Positions 61,372 through 64,000 of a stretch of 64,000 nt of DNA are shown here, one piece after another. Every line of letters begins with the position of its first letter. Position 1 is the first letter of the stretch. The stretch is from NCBI RefSeq assembly GCF_900102105.1, contig NZ_FNBB01000002.1, forward strand, positions 496,001-560,000. Reading direction: 5' to 3'. Made by a program: the position numbers and the translations under genes. The DNA comes from Agrobacterium pusense. GTDB taxonomy: Bacteria > Pseudomonadota > Alphaproteobacteria > Rhizobiales > Rhizobiaceae. A model generated the notes under the pieces. That model did not search any database and was not told the origin of the DNA. It saw nothing but the letters and a program-made list of their open reading frames with translations.

Positions 61372-61781
61372 TGTTGGGTGTCTCCGATTATGTCGACCGG
61401 GCCTTTCGATGTTTCCATCAGCGGCCAACGAACTTTCTTCATCCATTTGGTCAATGCGTCGTTGGGCGAGTTGCAAAACACCCACTCAATGAAAGCATCG
61501 GATATTTTCGGATGGTCGTAGAGGACGGCGGCGATGCCTTTCCGTTCACTGAACAACACCTCGATCTTCGCGCCCGTCGGTATGTCGTCGTCATCGGCCC
61601 ACAGTTCCATCGCGACGTATCCGGAGTAGGCAGTCAGGTCAGACTCCCGATCTACCTCAGCGATCAGCCGTTGGTCGAGATTATCGTGAGTGGTTTTCCG
61701 CACGCCGAAGAATTGACCGTCCTCCAGAAATCTCTTGGGATAGACACCATGATTTTCGAGAATGTAAGGGCGAATATGCAT
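61368..61781 (-). CDS. hypothetical protein
   Basis: A 137-residue acidic soluble protein. Coupled by ATGA overlap with the small zinc-knuckle gene downstream. No recognised domain. Confidence 0.5.
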   Translation of the reverse strand: MHIRPYILENHGVYPKRFLEDGQFFGVRKTTHDNLDQRLIAEVDRESDLTAYSGYVAMELWADDDDIPTGAKIEVLFSERKGIAAVLYDHPKISDAFIEWVFCNSPNDALTKWMKKVRWPLMETSKGPVDIIGDTQQ

Positions 61782-61895
61782 CTTCCTCCTCCTCTATCCG
61801 AATAGTGGGTTTACTCTCCTTATCAACATGCATTCATCTGGCGGCGGCCGCCGGTTATAAAAGGCTTCCTTGCTCGACTGGCTCGCGAGACATGC

Positions 61896-62372
61896 TCACC
61901 TCGGCATCTTGGCTATGGTGATTTTCACGTCACCCTTCACGCTGCATCGTTTGCATTTCAGTCGCCTGGCAATTTCGTCCACCGTAGTGTCCGTCTTCGC
62001 TGCGCGGTTCAGTTGCCAGTGCGGGATATTTGAAACGTGGCCGCAGTAGTTGCACTTGGCCACGACAATCTCCCAATTTCGAATTTCCTTCACTCTAACG
62101 GCCGGCGGCGTCGCTTGTTTCAATGCATCGATCTGACTGCCGGCGCGCGCGTGGTAATGAAGCATGCAGCGGCCTGAAAAGCCTTCCATCGGCCTGGCGC
62201 ATTTGATCACTTCTTGGGAAATGTGTCGCAGCATCGTCGGCATCGACAGATCGCCAAATTCGATCATGAGCTCGGCCGAACTAATGAATTTCAGGAGCTC
62301 GCATTCCTCACATATGACGCCGACAGGCTCGCCGCCGTAGTCCGAAAGCAGATAAGCTCCTTCACCTGGCAT
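61896..62372 (-). CDS. zinc-finger-containing hypothetical protein
   Basis: A 158-residue protein from ATG 62372. It has three Cys pairs (ICEECELLKF, AKCNYCGHVSNIPHW and LKCKRCSVKG), the last two forming a zinc ribbon. Possible nucleic-acid binding. First 65 nt upstream overlap the next leftward gene by 11 bp. Confidence 0.55.
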   Translation of the reverse strand: MPGEGAYLLSDYGGEPVGVICEECELLKFISSAELMIEFGDLSMPTMLRHISQEVIKCARPMEGFSGRCMLHYHARAGSQIDALKQATPPAVRVKEIRNWEIVVAKCNYCGHVSNIPHWQLNRAAKTDTTVDEIARRLKCKRCSVKGDVKITIAKMPR

Positions 62373-62562
62373 TTCTGTCGGCGTCCGGCTTCCATCCTCT
62401 CGTGAAGCCGGTTCCCATCGCTGCGGTCGCCAGCGCAAGCTGCAGCCGCAAGTGCTGGATGTCTTCCATCAGCGTCTCGATAGCGGCACGGCTATCGCCG
62501 TCATGCCATGCAATGATGTGGTCAACCGGATCGGCTTGCGGTTCTCTTGAATTTGGGCGCAC
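62362..62562 (-). CDS. small hypothetical protein
   Basis: A 66-residue protein from GTG 62562, which is preceded on the minus strand by the phage leader CACCACCAGAGGATAGTCCT. Helical centre (ETLMEDIQHLRLQLALA). The leader supports membership of the same phage. Confidence 0.5.
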   Translation of the reverse strand: MRPNSREPQADPVDHIIAWHDGDSRAAIETLMEDIQHLRLQLALATAAMGTGFTRGWKPDADRNAR

Positions 62563-62566
62563 AGGA

Positions 62567-62770
62567 CTATCCTCTGGTGGTGTCTGCTAGTCGTTCAAGC
62601 TTCCAGCCGCATGCAGGCGGGCTAGCGAAAAGCTTCGCTGCCCGCTGATCCAGCTTTGCTGCAGCGGCGATTTTAGCGTGGGCAAAGGTCGGCGCGCGCA
62701 CTGTTACGATCCAGCGCCCAGCCTGAAATCTGTACTGTTTCATTGCTTGTGTTTGCATCTTGTGGGACAT
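62567..62770 (-). CDS. small basic hypothetical protein
   Basis: A 67-residue protein (MSHKMQTQAMKQYRFQAGRW...) with a compact beta-beta-alpha look (WIVTVRAPTFAHAKIAAAAKL). Divergent from promoter D. Function unknown. Confidence 0.45.
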   Translation of the reverse strand: MSHKMQTQAMKQYRFQAGRWIVTVRAPTFAHAKIAAAAKLDQRAAKLFASPPACGWKLERLADTTRG

Positions 62771-62833
62771 GATGTTCTTATTATGTTCTCATATTCGAAA
62801 GAGTCAATTGGGATTCTGAGTCGGTCGCAGATC

Positions 62834-62862
62834 TTGACAAATTTGTAAAAACAGTATAGCTT
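62834..62862 (+). promoter_or_regulatory. right-arm promoter with operator (site D)
   Basis: TTGACA (62834-62839), 17 bases, TAGCTT (62857-62862); palindrome ACAAATTTGT at 62837-62846. The block matches site C at all but one position over about 31 bp although the two lie 35.7 kb apart. It faces the trypsin-like protease gene. Confidence 0.75.
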
Positions 62863-62942
62863 GATTGTCGGCCTCACCAGCCGCTCGGCAACCAACCGAG
62901 ACCACCACATTGGCGCACGGTCGCCAGAAAGAGGGGATAATC

Positions 62943-63602
62943 ATGCTTAGACGATTCCTGCGGCGTATTGTGTCGCCAAGCGCATTCCTCGTTGCTTTAT
63001 TCCTCGTCATCGCCGCGACCTCTGCGGCCGCCTACGCGCTCCTTCCTCCACCAACTTCTACCGCAACCGAAACGGCCACCGTTAAGATCCAACTCGAAAA
63101 CGGACACGGTTCCGGAGTTCATATCGGCGACGGCTTCATAGTCACTGCTGCGCACGTCGTCGGCGACGCGAAGGAAGTCCAGTTGAAAGCGAAGGGTGGC
63201 GCTCTTCGCAAAGCCGATGTCCTTTGGGTCAACAAGGCCAATGACATTGCACTGCTGCGCACGTCGTCGGACGGTCTCGGTATCGCAAAATTGGCCTGTC
63301 ACAGTGTGAAGGTTGGCGATCCTATCGCTGCTTACGGCAATCCCCTGAAAATCGAGTTCGTTGCCGCCTACGGGAAGATCGCCGGAGAGCCACGCGAAAC
63401 AGGTCCGTGGAAATCGGTCTATGTGACAGACATAACAACTGTGATGGGCCAATCAGGCGGGCCTGTCTATGGCGACAACGGCGACTTGATCGGCATCACC
63501 GTCGGCGTCATGGCCGCACCTATTGGCTTCTCAGGCTCGCTGGTTGGCTATGGCTATGTCGTGCCTTCGACTGCGGTTTGTGAATTGTTGGCGCGTAAGT
63601 GA
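62943..63602 (+). CDS. exported trypsin-like serine protease
   Basis: A 219-residue protein with an N-terminal signal or anchor (residues 13-34, AFLVALFLVIAATSAAAYALL) and a chymotrypsin-fold domain whose catalytic triad is seen in VTAAHVVGD (His), KANDIALLR (Asp) and MGQSGGPVYG (Ser). Periplasmic action is expected. AGAGGGGATAATC precedes the ATG. Placed under the shared repressor operator, so it may be shut off in the lysogen and made after induction, or respond to repressor level. Confidence 0.85.
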   Translation: MLRRFLRRIVSPSAFLVALFLVIAATSAAAYALLPPPTSTATETATVKIQLENGHGSGVHIGDGFIVTAAHVVGDAKEVQLKAKGGALRKADVLWVNKANDIALLRTSSDGLGIAKLACHSVKVGDPIAAYGNPLKIEFVAAYGKIAGEPRETGPWKSVYVTDITTVMGQSGGPVYGDNGDLIGITVGVMAAPIGFSGSLVGYGYVVPSTAVCELLARK

Positions 63603-63654
63603 AATCATCAGGCCGCCCACCAAGCGGCCTTCACCACCACATCGAGGAGACTGC

Positions 63655-64000
63655 ATGCCTCTACCCATAGAAGAACTACGCCGGAGAGCCGATGCCTACA
63701 AAGAGCACGGCACGCTCGTGAAGGCTGCCGCCGTGCTTGGCATCGGCAAGTCCGCTCTTGCCGAGAGCATCAAACGCGCCGCCGAAGCTGGCCTTCTTGG
63801 CACGGAGCCTGTCCTTCCTGGCTTTCGCATAAGCCGTATCAGCAACACTCCGAGCGGCACGTTCATCCAGCAGACGCCGGAACGGGGCGAGAAGTTCGCG
63901 GTGCCGACTGGCCACGTCGTCAAAGGTGTGTCTGCCCTCGTTGATGCTGAGGGGCGCGTTATCCAGCAGTGGCAGAAGACGGCGGTGGAGCGCTCACCAG
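63655..64000 (+). CDS. phage HTH protein, 5' part (runs off the right edge)
   Basis: First 115 residues of a longer gene. HTH-like start (TLVKAAAVLGIGKSALAESIKRA, residues about 17-39), then RISRISNTPSGTF and VPTGHVVKGVSALVDAEGRVIQQW. This N-terminus resembles phage proteins that continue into a calcineurin-like phosphoesterase domain; the rest is outside. Leader CACCACATCGAGGAGACTGC precedes the ATG. Confidence 0.6.
   Translation, partial: MPLPIEELRRRADAYKEHGTLVKAAAVLGIGKSALAESIKRAAEAGLLGTEPVLPGFRISRISNTPSGTFIQQTPERGEKFAVPTGHVVKGVSALVDAEGRVIQQWQKTAVERSP

Larger units (their letters stand above)
12822..64000. mobile_element. integrated temperate siphophage (right end outside window)
   Basis: Starts at a 45-bp 3' half of tRNA-Arg with an integrase reading toward it, and contains a control region with two repressors, replication genes, a complete HK97-type head/tail module, lysis genes and a right-arm cargo region. 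A promoter-operator sequence from the control region recurs at 62,834, which ties the right arm to the same phage. No second attachment site or tRNA-Arg 5' half is visible before 64,000, so the element is longer than 51 kb. Confidence 0.92.

Noticed and set aside
58790..62770. Right arm as host DNA after the prophage
   Set aside because: DUF982 and LigD-like genes look chromosomal, but the phage leader at 62562 and the promoter-operator D at 62834 follow them, and no attachment site separates them from the lysis genes. Still uncertain for 58.8-61.9 kb alone.
12867..64000. CRISPR array
   Set aside because: Repeats found are promoter, leader and peptide motifs spread over kilobases; no regular repeat-spacer spacing exists.

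Overview
The window is a chromosomal segment of a Rhizobiaceae bacterium, most likely Agrobacterium or Rhizobium. It carries about 12.8 kb of ordinary host genes followed by about 51 kb of an integrated temperate siphophage that runs off the right edge. Host assignment rests on the sufB-sufC-sufD-sufS-sufT-sufA gene order, the paired CCTCGGG...CCCGAGG palindromes (RIME-like) between those genes, and the high-GC coding style. This assignment is inference from families and layout; no database was searched.

Host part (1-12,821): an iron-sulfur cluster assembly (SUF) operon; small hypothetical genes; a leftward MacA/MacB-type ABC efflux operon (membrane fusion protein, ATPase, permease); two GNAT acetyltransferases; and small membrane proteins. 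At 12,822-12,866 lies only the 3' half of a tRNA-Arg(UCU) gene on the minus strand. This is the left attachment site (attL). The intact tRNA with its 5' half is predicted at the right end of the prophage, beyond 64,000.

Phage control and integration (13.0-18.7 kb): a tightly overlapping leftward operon runs from a promoter at about 16.15 kb through six small genes and an excisionase to a tyrosine integrase and a terminator. Two XRE/S24-type repressors follow. The first keeps the Ser/Lys autocleavage residues. The second has lost both and sits beside a distinct palindromic operator, ACAAATTTGT. A near-identical promoter-operator copy recurs at 18.24, 27.15 and 62.84 kb, so distant operons probably share one repressor.

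Replication and DNA metabolism (18.3-37.6 kb): a RecA-like ATPase, an HNH endonuclease, a DUF669 protein, a phage sliding clamp, a PD-(D/E)XK nuclease, a sigma factor, a DEAD-type helicase, a Gp157-like protein, a primase-polymerase/helicase and a VRR-NUC nuclease. Within this block, driven by the 27.15 kb promoter, are a TGT/DpdA-like transglycosylase and a VUT/YhhQ-type 7-deazaguanine precursor transporter. Together they suggest that the phage DNA carries a 7-deazaguanine base made from host preQ0/preQ1. Next to them, on the other strand, is an SRA-HNH modification-dependent endonuclease (type IV restriction type). A phage initiator-like tRNA-Met and a 61-nt three-tier hairpin precede a strong terminator.

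Morphogenesis (38.2-56.9 kb): an HK97-type order of HNH, TerS, TerL, portal, protease, capsid, connectors, tail tube, tail chaperones with a canonical GGGAAAC -1 frameshift, tape measure, tail tip and fibres. Two leftward cargo genes sit between the chaperones and the tape measure. Lysis (57.1-58.7 kb): a GH24 endolysin, spanin-like genes and a holin-like gene. The right arm (58.8-64 kb) holds probable lysogenic cargo: an LigD-type ATP-dependent DNA ligase, a DUF982 protein, a degenerate receiver, several small unknown genes, and an exported trypsin-like protease under the shared operator.

Two phage-wide signatures recur. One is a CACCAC...GAGGAGA leader in front of many starts on both strands. 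The other is an (A/P)-A-N-D-N peptide in about thirteen otherwise unrelated proteins, with synonymous codon variation.
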